Source: Proteobacteria bacterium 005FR1 (GTDB lineage Bacteria; Pseudomonadota; Gammaproteobacteria; Pseudomonadales; Cellvibrionaceae). From it: DNA of 64,000 nucleotides. Each line of letters opens with the position of its first letter. Position 1 is the first letter of the stretch. Position numbers and translations under genes: made by a program. This document shows, one piece after another, positions 55,347 to 63,971 of the stretch. The DNA is taken from the NCBI GenBank assembly GCA_026192395.1, contig WACF01000001.1, forward strand, positions 3,346,309 to 3,410,308. Reading direction: 5' to 3'. Below the pieces are notes generated by a model that had not been told where the DNA came from, made no database searches, and saw only the letters and a program-made list of their open reading frames with translations.

Positions 55347-55386
55347 CAGTCGCTGTCGACGATTTCCCACTTCACACTTCCAATAT

Positions 55387-55428
55387 CCCGCTTCCCGCTT
55401 CCCGCTTCCCGCTTCCCGCTTCCCGCTT
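55387..55428. repeat. Tandem heptamer array, six perfect units
   Basis: Six uninterrupted CCCGCTT units lie in the 330-base gap between panD and acs, which holds no gene. The unit length is the same as in the other arrays, but the sequence is unrelated. Confidence 0.9.
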
Positions 55429-55609
55429 CCACTCCCATTCTCCGCCTCGGGGCAGAACGACTCGCTCAGTTTCCTGTCAGTGAATCATTGTCGAGCTTGT
55501 GCGCGGCGTGCCTTCGCGCGTCGCCGAAATGCCGGTGTTACAATGCCGGACATCCGTCAATGCCTGGACAGTACTGCCGAGACAGCAAAACAAAAGAGGG
55601 GAGAGAGGT

Positions 55610-57556
55610 ATGCATCACAACGAAAATCCGAAGCTCCATCCCGTACCCGCCGACATCGCCGCCAAGGCACATATCGACAAGGAGCGATACGAGCAGATGT
55701 ACCGGCGCTCCATCGAATCGCCAGACGATTTCTGGGCGGAGCAGGCCGAAGCCTTTCTGAACTGGGAAAAGCGCTGGGACAAGGTCCGAGAGTTTGATTT
55801 CCACAAGGGCGAAGCGAAGTGGTTCCAAGGCGGCAAGCTGAACGTCACCACCAATTGCATCGATCGCCATCTTCCCGAACGCGCCGACCAGACCGCGATT
55901 ATCTGGGAAGGTGATGATCCCGCCGACGACAAACATATCACTTATCGCGAACTGCATAGCGCCGTCTGCAAGCTCGCCAATGTGTTAAAAGAGCGCGGCG
56001 TAAAGAAGGGTGATCGGGTGTGCATCTACATGCCGATGATCCCCGAAGCAGCCTATGCGATGCTCGCCTGTGCTCGCATCGGCGCCATTCACTCAGTCGT
56101 CTTCGGCGGCTTTTCTCCCGAAGCACTGAAAGACCGCATTCTCGACTCCGACTGTCGCGTGCTGATTACGGCCGATGAAGGCGTGCGCGGCGGCAAGCTG
56201 ATTCCCCTGAAGGCCAACTCAGACAAGGCGCTGACAAACTGTCCCAACGTCCACACCTGTCTTGTGGTGCAGCGTACCGGTGGCGACATCGACTGGAATG
56301 ATAGCCGGGACATCTGGTATCACGATGCCATCGCGGAGGTGGCGGATACCTGTGAGCCGGAACTGATGGACGCCGAAGATCCGCTCTTCATTCTTTATAC
56401 CTCCGGCTCCACCGGCAAACCGAAGGGTGTTCTCCATACCACCGGCGGCTATCTGCTGCAGGCCGCGATGACTCATAAGTACACTTTCGATTATCACGAC
56501 GGCCAGGTTTACTGGTGCACCGCCGATGTGGGCTGGGTCACTGGTCATACCTACATCGTGTACGGGCCGCTGGCGAATGGCGCTATCACGCTGATGTTTG
56601 AAGGCCTCCCCACCTATCCAACGCCGGCGCGCCACTGGGAAGTGGTGGACAAGCACAAGGTGGAGATCTATTACACTGCACCGACTGCGATTCGCGCACT
56701 GATGGGCGCGGGAAACGAATTTGTGGAGGGTACCTCGCGCAAAACGCTGCGCATCCTCGGCACCGTGGGTGAGCCCATCAATCCTGAAGCCTGGGAATGG
56801 TATTACCGTGTAGTGGGTGACTCCCGTTGTCCGATCGTCGATACCTGGTGGCAAACCGAAACCGGTGGGCACATGCTCACGCCGCTGCCTGGCGCTACCG
56901 ACCTGAAGCCCGGTTCCGCAACACTGCCCTTCTTCGGTGTCGAGCCGGTTATCCTCGACAACGACGGCAAGGAATTGTCCGGCGCGTGTTCCGGCAATCT
57001 CGCGATCAAGAGCTCATGGCCTGCGCAGCTCCGCACGGTTTACGGCGATCACGAACGTCTGATCCAAACCTATTTCAGCACCTACCAGGGCTATTACTTC
57101 ACCGGCGACGGCGCGCGGCGCGACGAGGACGGCTACTACTGGATCACCGGCCGGGTCGACGACGTACTCAACGTCAGCGGTCATCGCATGGGCACCGCGG
57201 AAGTGGAAAGCGCACTGGTGTTGCACGAGGATGTGTCGGAAGCCGCCGTTGTGGGCTGCCCGCACGATCTCAAAGGGCAATGCATTTACGCCTATGTGAC
57301 GCTCATGCACGGTCGGGAGCCGAGCGACGAGTTGCGAAAGGAGCTCGTCGACCTCTGTGTGCAGGAAATCGGTCCCATCGCCAAGCCCGATCACATACAG
57401 TGGGCTCCCGGTTTGCCGAAAACCCGTTCTGGGAAGATTATGCGGCGAATACTGCGCAAGATCGCGGCGAACGAGCTGGAGAATTTGGGGGATACCTCGA
57501 CGCTTGCCGACCCTTCTGTAGTAGACGATTTGATAGCCAATCGGCTGAACAAGTAA
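55610..57556 (+). CDS. acs: Acetyl-CoA synthetase
   Basis: 648 residues from the ATG at 55610, with GAGAGG just upstream; a longer frame to 55499 is rejected. It converts acetate, CoA and ATP to acetyl-CoA. [13 protein letters not shown] is the ATP-binding motif, and [11 protein letters not shown] and the late [10 protein letters not shown] are present. In the last motif the catalytic lysine is Lys609, the residue number of E. coli Acs, where acetylation of this lysine switches the enzyme off. That regulation is plausible here. Confidence 0.96.
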   Translation: MHHNENPKLHPVPADIAAKAHIDKERYEQMYRRSIESPDDFWAEQAEAFLNWEKRWDKVREFDFHKGEAKWFQGGKLNVTTNCIDRHLPERADQTAIIWEGDDPADDKHITYRELHSAVCKLANVLKERGVKKGDRVCIYMPMIPEAAYAMLACARIGAIHSVVFGGFSPEALKDRILDSDCRVLITADEGVRGGKLIPLKANSDKALTNCPNVHTCLVVQRTGGDIDWNDSRDIWYHDAIAEVADTCEPELMDAEDPLFILYTSGSTGKPKGVLHTTGGYLLQAAMTHKYTFDYHDGQVYWCTADVGWVTGHTYIVYGPLANGAITLMFEGLPTYPTPARHWEVVDKHKVEIYYTAPTAIRALMGAGNEFVEGTSRKTLRILGTVGEPINPEAWEWYYRVVGDSRCPIVDTWWQTETGGHMLTPLPGATDLKPGSATLPFFGVEPVILDNDGKELSGACSGNLAIKSSWPAQLRTVYGDHERLIQTYFSTYQGYYFTGDGARRDEDGYYWITGRVDDVLNVSGHRMGTAEVESALVLHEDVSEAAVVGCPHDLKGQCIYAYVTLMHGREPSDELRKELVDLCVQEIGPIAKPDHIQWAPGLPKTRSGKIMRRILRKIAANELENLGDTSTLADPSVVDDLIANRLNK

Positions 57557-57592
57557 GGACAGTATCGTAATCGTTAAACGTGGTTCGAAAAC

Positions 57593-57615
57593 AAGGGGCG
57601 TGGACCCCTTTTTTT
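57593..57615 (+). terminator. Terminator after acs
   Basis: Stem AAGGGG/CCCCTT (57593-57598 with 57605-57610) is followed by a T-run to 57615, 36 bases after acs. A palindromic repeat copy follows at once. Confidence 0.75.
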
Positions 57616-57616
57616 C

Positions 57617-57641
57617 GTCATTCGGCCTGCGCCGGAATGAC
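57617..57641. repeat. Palindromic intergenic repeat, short copy
   Basis: A single 25-bp arm of the family (GTCATTC...GAATGAC), itself nearly palindromic, directly follows the acs terminator. Confidence 0.7.
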
Positions 57642-57700
57642 GACGCCTTCAGACGTGCAATGCGGCAACAGCAGCAATAGCCAAAATAAAGCCAAAAAAA

Positions 57701-57723
57701 AGAGCCGCGTTAGCGACTCTTTT
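57701..57723. terminator. Bidirectional terminator between acs and the redoxin-fusion gene
   Basis: A hairpin AGAGCCGC / GCGACTCT (one G-U pair) has a run of A's on its left and T's on its right, so it can stop transcription from either side. Confidence 0.75.
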
Positions 57724-57748
57724 TACAACACGCCTTAGATGACCTGGC

Positions 57749-59725
57749 TTAATTACTCGCCTGCTCCTGCTTGGCTCGTCGCTTGCGCGCTTCCTCCGCC
57801 ATGGTCACGAACATCTTCTTCAGCTCGGCAAGTTCAAGACCGCCGCTCTTGTCGGCGTCGAACCAGACCGCCATCTTCTTCAGTTGCTCACCGGTTTCGC
57901 CGACCATTTCGTCAGCCACCAACTTGCCGTCAATGTTGAAATCCAACATGCCCATGACGATGTCGGTACGGAACTGGAGAATGTCAGGAGCCTTCGCGTC
58001 GGCATTCTTGTAACGGAAGGACACGCCGCCGTAGAGCATCTCATCCCAGGACTGCAAACCCCAGCCGATAGTGAGGCTCGGGTCAGGATTGCTATCCTTC
58101 ATGGGTGAATTGTCGTAAGTGGTGCGATGAATCAGCTTGGTTCCAGCCGTGACTTCCAGCGGCTCCTGCAACCGGAAATAGCGCTGCCAGTTGAAGTCGT
58201 AGTTCGGGACCGAAAGCACCAGCTCCTCACGCCCGTCAGGCCAGCGCACCGCAAATTCCGATGCATGACCACGATAGTGTGCGTGCGGGAAAAGGCTGTA
58301 AATCACCGCGTCCTCATGGAACTCCACATAAGCGCCTTCCTGGTGACGGCCTTCCTGCGGTGGAATGCTGATCTCAGTATTGGCGATAACGTAATGACGC
58401 AGCACGTGTTCGGGAGCGTCCTCGCGGAACCACAAACCGATCTTGGTCTTGTCGGTGGTGGCCTTGCCGCTGGTGGTGTAGTGCATCTGCGTAAAAAAGC
58501 TGGAACCCTTAGGCAGCAACAGGCCGGTTTCCTCTGGATAAATGTAGTGCTCGTTGCCGGGCACAAAGGTCATCAGCTGATCCTGCAAAATGGAATTGCT
58601 CTCGTTGCCGTCGCTGGCGGGACGCACCGGTCGGCTCGGGTCTTCAGGCTTTCCAAAAGTGGCGATGGCATGGTGCACTACCTTCGGGTCACCCGGAATG
58701 ATCTGTACGGCTTTAACCCACACGTCTTTCGGGTAAGGGTTGGACACTTCGAAGAATTGGTAGTCCAGAACACCCGTCGCCGGTACATCGAAGGACGGCA
58801 TTTCCACGACCAGGTCCGGCTCACCCAGTACCCACTCGCTCTTCGGTGGGCCGACCTTCTCCAGCGGGTCGGCGCCCTTGCCGCGTGGCGCACCGGCGTC
58901 GATCCAGTGAACCAGCGTCTGCTTCTGCTCAAGCGACAGGCTGATGTCGTCCGCAAATTCGTTCACGTGCGGGTCGGCGTGCCAGGGCGGCATGCGCTTG
59001 GTCATGACCACTTCCCGGATCATCGGAGCAAAACCTTTGATCATGGTGTAGCTGGTCATTGCCCAGGGACCGATCCCTTCGGGGCGGTGGCAGGCCACGC
59101 ACTTGTCCATGAGCATCGGTGCGATTGTGTCGCTGTATGAAATCTGCTCGCGCTGCTCAATCTGCTGCGCCGAGGCAAGCGGCAGGTCACTGGCCTTCGC
59201 GGGCATATTCACCTCAGTGAACTTCGGTGTGTCACCATCGGCCATTTGCTGGAGCGTTTTGCCAGCCTGATCTACCGGACCGCGATAGACCATCTGCCAG
59301 GTAGCCGGGTCGATCACCAATACCTGGCCTGCCTTCGTCAGATCCAGAGTCTCGGCAATCAGCTGACCTTCATCCATCATCGCGGGCAACTGCAAGCCCA
59401 GCTTTTCAGTTTGCGCTCGCACGGTTTCGCGACTGTCGCTCGAATCCGCGTTCAGCAGAAAGACTTTTACCTTCTCGGAGGCAAACTTGTCGCTCAGTTT
59501 CTGCAGCGCTTTCACCTGCTTGGCACTGTCCTTTGCGCTGGTGCTATGAGCCATCAGGACGATGGCTTCCGCGTCCTTGTGGTAATGAAGTTCGTGCGAC
59601 TTCCCGTGCTGATCGAACAGGACGAAGTTGCCTACACGTTCCGATGCGAAGGTCGGATTGCTCAGAGTGAAAAGGGAGGTGGTCAACAGCAGCAACACTG
59701 ATTTGCTTCTTCTTCCAGACAGCAT
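57749..59725 (-). CDS. Redoxin / cytochrome c / copper monooxygenase-like / EF-hand fusion protein
   Basis: 658 residues with a signal peptide (T-F-A-S-E), so periplasmic. Residues 30-175 are a thioredoxin-like redoxin domain, but where a catalytic cysteine is expected the sequence reads M-A-H-S-T-S-A-K. A heme c site follows, C-V-A-C-H (Cys209, Cys212, His213). Residues about 300-560 resemble the copper type II ascorbate-dependent monooxygenase fold, with H-H at 351-352, M-H-Y at 414-416, H-A-H at 481-483 and a Met near 542; these match the two copper sites of peptidylglycine monooxygenase. Two EF-hand loops end the protein (D-F-N-I-D-G-K-L and D-A-D-K-S-G-G-L). Heme could feed electrons to copper. 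The substrate is unknown. Confidence 0.82.
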   Translation of the reverse strand: MLSGRRSKSVLLLLTTSLFTLSNPTFASERVGNFVLFDQHGKSHELHYHKDAEAIVLMAHSTSAKDSAKQVKALQKLSDKFASEKVKVFLLNADSSDSRETVRAQTEKLGLQLPAMMDEGQLIAETLDLTKAGQVLVIDPATWQMVYRGPVDQAGKTLQQMADGDTPKFTEVNMPAKASDLPLASAQQIEQREQISYSDTIAPMLMDKCVACHRPEGIGPWAMTSYTMIKGFAPMIREVVMTKRMPPWHADPHVNEFADDISLSLEQKQTLVHWIDAGAPRGKGADPLEKVGPPKSEWVLGEPDLVVEMPSFDVPATGVLDYQFFEVSNPYPKDVWVKAVQIIPGDPKVVHHAIATFGKPEDPSRPVRPASDGNESNSILQDQLMTFVPGNEHYIYPEETGLLLPKGSSFFTQMHYTTSGKATTDKTKIGLWFREDAPEHVLRHYVIANTEISIPPQEGRHQEGAYVEFHEDAVIYSLFPHAHYRGHASEFAVRWPDGREELVLSVPNYDFNWQRYFRLQEPLEVTAGTKLIHRTTYDNSPMKDSNPDPSLTIGWGLQSWDEMLYGGVSFRYKNADAKAPDILQFRTDIVMGMLDFNIDGKLVADEMVGETGEQLKKMAVWFDADKSGGLELAELKKMFVTMAEEARKRRAKQEQASN

Positions 59726-60082
59726 GAGCTTTCTCCAAATGGTTGCTCTTTTTGAGAGGTGATGCTAAGGGGAGGAGGGTCACATTAGGACTTTGCCAAT
59801 CAAAGGTCAACGTGATACCGCGCGCTATTTGCGGCCAGTGAGTCACCATTGCCGGGAAGGTATTGCTAACCAACCGAAACACATTAAGACCAAACCTTTC
59901 GAAGGAATGCGCAGGTATTTCTATGCGCAACTTAAACTTGCTTTACCTTTGTCGCCTCACTTTCCCCAACCGGCCTGCGGGGCAGAACGGTGCATCATGC
60001 CCGTGTCCAGCTGATGAGTGAGAGAAACGCAGAGCACCTCGTTTCCCATATCTATTCGTCCTCATCAATCTCGCCAGCTGCC

Positions 60083-60116
60083 GACCCTCGCCAGGTGAAG
60101 ACCCTCGCCAGGTGAC
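60083..60116. repeat. Tandem 17-bp duplication in a gene-free gap
   Basis: Two 17-bp units containing ACCCTCGCCAGGTGA follow one another. They lie within the roughly 520-base gap (59726-60248) that contains no supported gene except the control region of the next operon. Confidence 0.6.
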
Positions 60117-60166
60117 GACCCCGCGACTATGCCGCCTAACTCTTAACAGATCTTGATTCTCCGGGC

Positions 60167-60194
60167 TTGAACGCCATCGTAACGGTGTTATAGT
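60167..60194 (+). promoter_or_regulatory. Sigma-70-type promoter of the DUF2807-GntR-ABC operon
   Basis: TTGAAC (60167-60172) and TATAGT (60189-60194) are separated by 16 bases, each close to consensus. The -10 element lies within the palindromic operator that follows, and the first gene starts 55 bases further on. Confidence 0.65.
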
Positions 60195-60207
60195 TATGCA
60201 TAACACC
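60184..60207. promoter_or_regulatory. Operator for the GntR/YtrA regulator
   Basis: Perfect 8-bp arms GGTGTTAT and ATAACACC are separated by 8 bases and overlap the -10 box. The GTGTTA...TAACAC form suits GntR-family regulators, and the operon encodes one, so self-repression is likely. Confidence 0.65.
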
Positions 60208-60248
60208 ACATGGCCGATCTCATTGATCGTAAGCTGAAGGAATTACCA

Positions 60249-61115
60249 ATGAACAAGATGACCAACACAGCCGTCCTCTCGTGCCTGCTTGCAGCATCTG
60301 GGGTCGCCTACAGCGAGCCGACACGTTCGACAGTTGAGCTGGGCGGGATCACTAACATCCACCTCCTTGGCAGCTATGACCTGATCCTCAGTCAAGGCGA
60401 GAACGAGTACGTCACTATCATCGCCGACAGCGAGTACATCGACGAGATTGAGGCGCGGGTGAAGGGAGACACTCTTGCCCTGGGTGAGAAATCCCGTTCC
60501 ACCTGGGGCTGGTTCTACCGACGACATGACCGGGAAGTTACTTTCGAAGTCCAGGTGCGGGAGCTCAAGAATCTGGTGAACCGGGGCTCGGGCTCGGTGC
60601 AGCTGCAAACCTTCCGCCTGGACGACAAGCTTGAACTGGCAATCCACGGCTCCGGCGAGTTGAACGCACAGCTGATCCAGGTAGAAGAGCTGGAACTCGA
60701 CGTGATGGGTTCCGGAACGGCAAAGGCATCACGGGTCGAGGCTGGCGAAGTCGACCTGAGCGTGCACGGCAGTGGTGATGTGGAGATCCGAGAGCTTTAC
60801 GCGAACCGTATAAACGGTGATGGCGACTTGCCTCAAGTGGCCGTGGCGGCCTTCGGCTCCGGTGATATCAAGATACACGAGGGAGAGGCGCGGGAAGTGG
60901 AAATCACCCTGACCGGCTCCGGCGATATCGACTTGGCCGGGGTGCTTGCCCGCCGCGCTGAAATCAAGATCAACGGCTCCGGCGATGCGGCCGTTAATGC
61001 CTCCGGGAAGCTGGACATCACCATCAATGGTAGCGGCGATGTCCTCTACTATGGCGAACCGGCCGAGATCGAGCGTTCGATTCGCGGCTCCGGCGACATT
61101 CGTTCGCGCAAGTAA
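60249..61115 (+). CDS. DUF2807 (GIN-domain) secreted beta-helix protein
   Basis: 288 residues from the ATG at 60249, with AAGGA upstream; an earlier in-frame start would run back towards the promoter. A signal peptide ends near A-Y-S. The rest is a right-handed beta-helix-like series marked by repeated G-S-G-D or G-S-G-E turns (at least eight), typical of the head-GIN domain. The protein is probably in the envelope, and binding of ligand or polymer is possible. It is first in an operon with a GntR regulator and an ABC transporter, which suggests an envelope stress or peptide resistance role. Confidence 0.85.
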   Translation: MNKMTNTAVLSCLLAASGVAYSEPTRSTVELGGITNIHLLGSYDLILSQGENEYVTIIADSEYIDEIEARVKGDTLALGEKSRSTWGWFYRRHDREVTFEVQVRELKNLVNRGSGSVQLQTFRLDDKLELAIHGSGELNAQLIQVEELELDVMGSGTAKASRVEAGEVDLSVHGSGDVEIRELYANRINGDGDLPQVAVAAFGSGDIKIHEGEAREVEITLTGSGDIDLAGVLARRAEIKINGSGDAAVNASGKLDITINGSGDVLYYGEPAEIERSIRGSGDIRSRK

Positions 61116-61139
61116 ATTCTGTCGAGCGGACCGAAACTT

Positions 61140-61520
61140 ATGAAAGCGATCGACGACTGGGACGATTCCCAGCCCATCTACCGCCAACTGCGCGACCGCA
61201 TCGTGGCGCTGATCATTGACGGAACCTTCAAAGAAGGGGAAGCGATTCCCTCGGTGCGGCAGGTGGCGAGCGAGTACCGCATCAACCACCTGACCGTATC
61301 CAAGGCCTACCAGGACCTGGTTGATGAAGATCTCCTGCAAAAACGACGAGGGCTAGGCATGTTTGTGGCGGAAGGAGCCCAGCAACGGCTGCTGGAAAAG
61401 GAGCGGAATCAGTTTATGGAAACGGAAGTGCCGGCATTACTGGACCGCATGCAGCGCCTCGGAGTCAGCCCAGAGCGGTTGATCGACCTAATCAATAAAC
61501 AGAAGAGCAAGTCGAAATGA
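61140..61520 (+). CDS. GntR family regulator, YtrA type
   Basis: 126 residues. The short length and winged helix (P-I-Y-R-Q-L-R-D-R-I, P-S-V-R-Q-V-A-S-E-Y, T-V-S-K-A-Y-Q-D-L) with only a small dimerisation tail fit the YtrA subfamily. YtrA regulators usually repress the ABC transporter genes encoded next to them. The gene overlaps the ABC ATPase gene by four bases. The palindrome at 60184-60207 is its probable operator. Confidence 0.92.
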   Translation: MKAIDDWDDSQPIYRQLRDRIVALIIDGTFKEGEAIPSVRQVASEYRINHLTVSKAYQDLVDEDLLQKRRGLGMFVAEGAQQRLLEKERNQFMETEVPALLDRMQRLGVSPERLIDLINKQKSKSK

Positions 61521-62362
61521 AACCATTGATCAGTGCCCGGGGATTGTCGAAGCATTACGGCAGATCGAAAGTCCTCGACGACATCAACCTGGACGTGCAG
61601 CGCGGCCGCATCGTCGGTCTCATCGGCCACAACGGCGCCGGCAAAACCACCGCGCTGAAGTGCTTTCTCGGGCTTGCGCCGTATGAGGGTGAACTGTCCG
61701 TGCTCGACATGTCTCCCGCCAAGGACAGGGCCAAGCTGATGGAATCGGTCTGCTTTATTGCCGATACCGCGACCCTCCCGCGTTGGCTGACCGCTGACAA
61801 GGCGATCGACTTCATCGAGGCAATGCATCCCAAATTTCAGCGCGAAAAAGCGGAGGCCTTTCTCGCCAAAACGGACATCGACCTGCGCAAGGAAGTGGGC
61901 AAGCTTTCCAAGGGGATGATTACGCAGCTGCACCTGGCGCTGGTCATGGCCATTGACGTTCCCTTACTGGTTCTCGACGAACCAACTTTGGGTCTGGACA
62001 TACTCTATCGAAAACAGTTCTACACCAGCCTGCTCAACGACTACTTCGACCAGGACCGTACGATCATCATCACGACCCATCAGGTGGAAGAAATTGAGTC
62101 GCTGCTGACCGACCTCATCTTTATACGGCATGGGCGCATTATCCTTGACGCAGCCATGGACGAAATCCCCGAGCGCTTTGTGGAAGTGCATGCGAAACCT
62201 GATCAGCTTGATAACGCGCGTGCTCTCGGTCCGATTTCGGAGCAGCCAGGTCTTGGAAAATCTGTTTTCCTGTTTGAAGGTGCAGATCGAGAGCAGCTAA
62301 AAACCCTGGGAGACACCCGCATTCCTACGGTGGCCGACCTGTTTGTCGCCAAGATGCAATAG
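61517..62362 (+). CDS. ABC transporter ATP-binding protein
   Basis: 281 residues. Walker A is G-H-N-G-A-G-K-T-T, the signature region reads L-S-K-G-M-I-T-Q-L-H-L-A, and Walker B is L-L-V-L-D-E-P-T-L-G-L-D followed by the H-loop T-T-H-Q-V. The signature differs from the standard L-S-G-G-Q, as in the YtrB-like branch. It should power the permease encoded two genes on. Confidence 0.95.
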   Translation: MKPLISARGLSKHYGRSKVLDDINLDVQRGRIVGLIGHNGAGKTTALKCFLGLAPYEGELSVLDMSPAKDRAKLMESVCFIADTATLPRWLTADKAIDFIEAMHPKFQREKAEAFLAKTDIDLRKEVGKLSKGMITQLHLALVMAIDVPLLVLDEPTLGLDILYRKQFYTSLLNDYFDQDRTIIITTHQVEEIESLLTDLIFIRHGRIILDAAMDEIPERFVEVHAKPDQLDNARALGPISEQPGLGKSVFLFEGADREQLKTLGDTRIPTVADLFVAKMQ

Positions 62363-62376
62363 CGGAGGAGCAAAGG

Positions 62377-62529
62377 ATGAAAAGCAAGCTGAAAGAACAA
62401 TGGATCGATATTCGCCGGGTGGGTGGCGAAGTGTTTTCGCTTCTTTGTGCGGCCACTCTGGTATTTGCGTTATTGATCGCGCTGGGTCCGCTGGCGCGTG
62501 GCCTCGGCAATGTCGTCTCTTACATGTGA
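62377..62529 (+). CDS. 50-residue single-span membrane protein
   Basis: ATG at 62377 follows AAAGGA directly, and the frame ends in TGA at 62527-62529. The first 20 residues are charged (M-K-S-K-L-K-E-Q-W) and residues 19-43 form one hydrophobic helix. It lies between the ATPase and permease genes, 14 bases from each, so it is surely transcribed with them. It may be a small subunit or regulator of the transporter. I do not recognise a family. Confidence 0.7.
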   Translation: MKSKLKEQWIDIRRVGGEVFSLLCAATLVFALLIALGPLARGLGNVVSYM

Positions 62530-62543
62530 TCGGGTAAGGAATA

Positions 62544-63497
62544 ATGAATAGCCTGGTATTGAAATCGAAGTTCCTGTTTCGCCGCGAGTTGTGGGAAAAC
62601 AAAGGCATCGCCGTTTGGACGCCTGTGGCACTCGCTGGTGCCGCCATTCTGCTGATCCTGCTGAGTCTGCTGTTCGGCATCGATGACTTCAGTCGCCATC
62701 TCAATCAAGTCGTGGACTGGGGCAATCTGCAGCGAACTGAAGAGACGACCCAGCGCATCGACTTTGGCCGTGGCGAGATGGTCGCTTCCGAAGAAGACCT
62801 CGACTGGATTTTGTGGGGCTCCCAGATGCTCCTCGTGCTTATCCCGACCTTGCACGGTATCGCCGTTGCCTTTGAAGTGGTTGCGGTGATCGTGATTGCT
62901 TTCTATCTCACGGGTACCTTGTTCAACGACCGGAAGGACCGCACGATACTGTTTTGGAAGTCCCTGCCTTTCAGCGAAACCCATGCGGTACTTGTGAAGC
63001 TGGCATTTGCCGCGCTCTTTATTCCCGCCGTCGGATTGCTGGCTGCTCTGGCCGTGCAACTGTTCTTTGCGGGGGCAACCGTATCGGTTATTGCTAACAC
63101 CACGGCATTCGGTCCAGCGGAGATCTTGAGCGAAATCAGCCTGCCTCAAATCTTTCTCGGGCACGTACTGCTGGTATTCATCGTTTCCATCAAAAATCTG
63201 CCGCTCTACTCCTGGCTCATGTTCTCTTCCGCTCTCAGTCGGAAGCAGCCGGTCCTTACCGCGATATTGCCGCCGCTGGTGGTCGTCGTTCTGGAAGGGC
63301 TGATATTCGGCACTGACTATGCCGCCAGCTTTATCGACAGCATTGTGGGGGTGGAAGAGAGAGAGGGAGCCTCCACCGAATCGCTGCTGAGATCTCTGGT
63401 GGAGATTACACCACTGCAAGTCGGCAAGATCGTGGCGGTGACGGTTCCCCTGATCGCAGCGACAATCTGGTTGCGAAACCGCCGTTTCGAGCTCTAG
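62544..63497 (+). CDS. ABC-2 type transporter permease
   Basis: 317 residues with about six hydrophobic helices. The layout, an N-terminal helix, a long extracytoplasmic loop (residues about 45-95), then a cluster of helices, is that of ABC-2 export permeases associated with YtrA-regulated systems. F-W-K-S-L-P-F-S-E-T near residue 137 is a typical coupling segment. It pairs with the ATPase at 61517. The substrate is unknown. Confidence 0.88.
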   Translation: MNSLVLKSKFLFRRELWENKGIAVWTPVALAGAAILLILLSLLFGIDDFSRHLNQVVDWGNLQRTEETTQRIDFGRGEMVASEEDLDWILWGSQMLLVLIPTLHGIAVAFEVVAVIVIAFYLTGTLFNDRKDRTILFWKSLPFSETHAVLVKLAFAALFIPAVGLLAALAVQLFFAGATVSVIANTTAFGPAEILSEISLPQIFLGHVLLVFIVSIKNLPLYSWLMFSSALSRKQPVLTAILPPLVVVVLEGLIFGTDYAASFIDSIVGVEEREGASTESLLRSLVEITPLQVGKIVAVTVPLIAATIWLRNRRFEL

Positions 63498-63546
63498 AAA
63501 AGTAACATCACGTCAACCGAATAGGAGAAAGAAAGGATAACTTGCC

Positions 63547-63912
63547 ATGGACATCACCTACACACGTCGACAGTTTACCAGCGCCGGTCTCGGCGATAGA
63601 GAAGGACCTTTTACCGTCGCCCTGGGGCAATTCCTGTTCGTGGAAGCCGCCTGTTATTTCGGTGTGCTTCCACCTTTCGGGCTGTTGAAAAACACGCTTG
63701 CCAAGGGGCGCGTTATCAGTGCCGAGGGTGCCGTCCTTGAATGGAAGCCGCTGCGACTGAGTCGCATGCAGTATGAGGAGCTGGCATATTCCATCAAGGA
63801 CAATCCCCAGTGGGGAGGTGAAGTTGACGACAGGTTTCGTGGAAGTAGACTATATTGGGAGCGTTGGGCGATGCTGCGTTCCGTCGGAAAAATCTCGGCA
63901 ATGAACGCGTGA
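63547..63912 (+). CDS. Hypothetical protein
   Basis: 121 residues with AAAGGA upstream of the ATG. One moderately hydrophobic stretch (V-A-L-G-Q-F-L-F-V-E-A-A-C-Y-F-G-V-L) is followed by a charged, aromatic C-terminus. I do not recognise it. It lies 50 bases after the permease and may be the last gene of the operon. Confidence 0.55.
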   Translation: MDITYTRRQFTSAGLGDREGPFTVALGQFLFVEAACYFGVLPPFGLLKNTLAKGRVISAEGAVLEWKPLRLSRMQYEELAYSIKDNPQWGGEVDDRFRGSRLYWERWAMLRSVGKISAMNA

Positions 63913-63971
63913 TCGTTTCCTTCGATAATCAGGGGCAGGCCCACCTCGGATGTCGTGGTAGGTTCCGCTAG

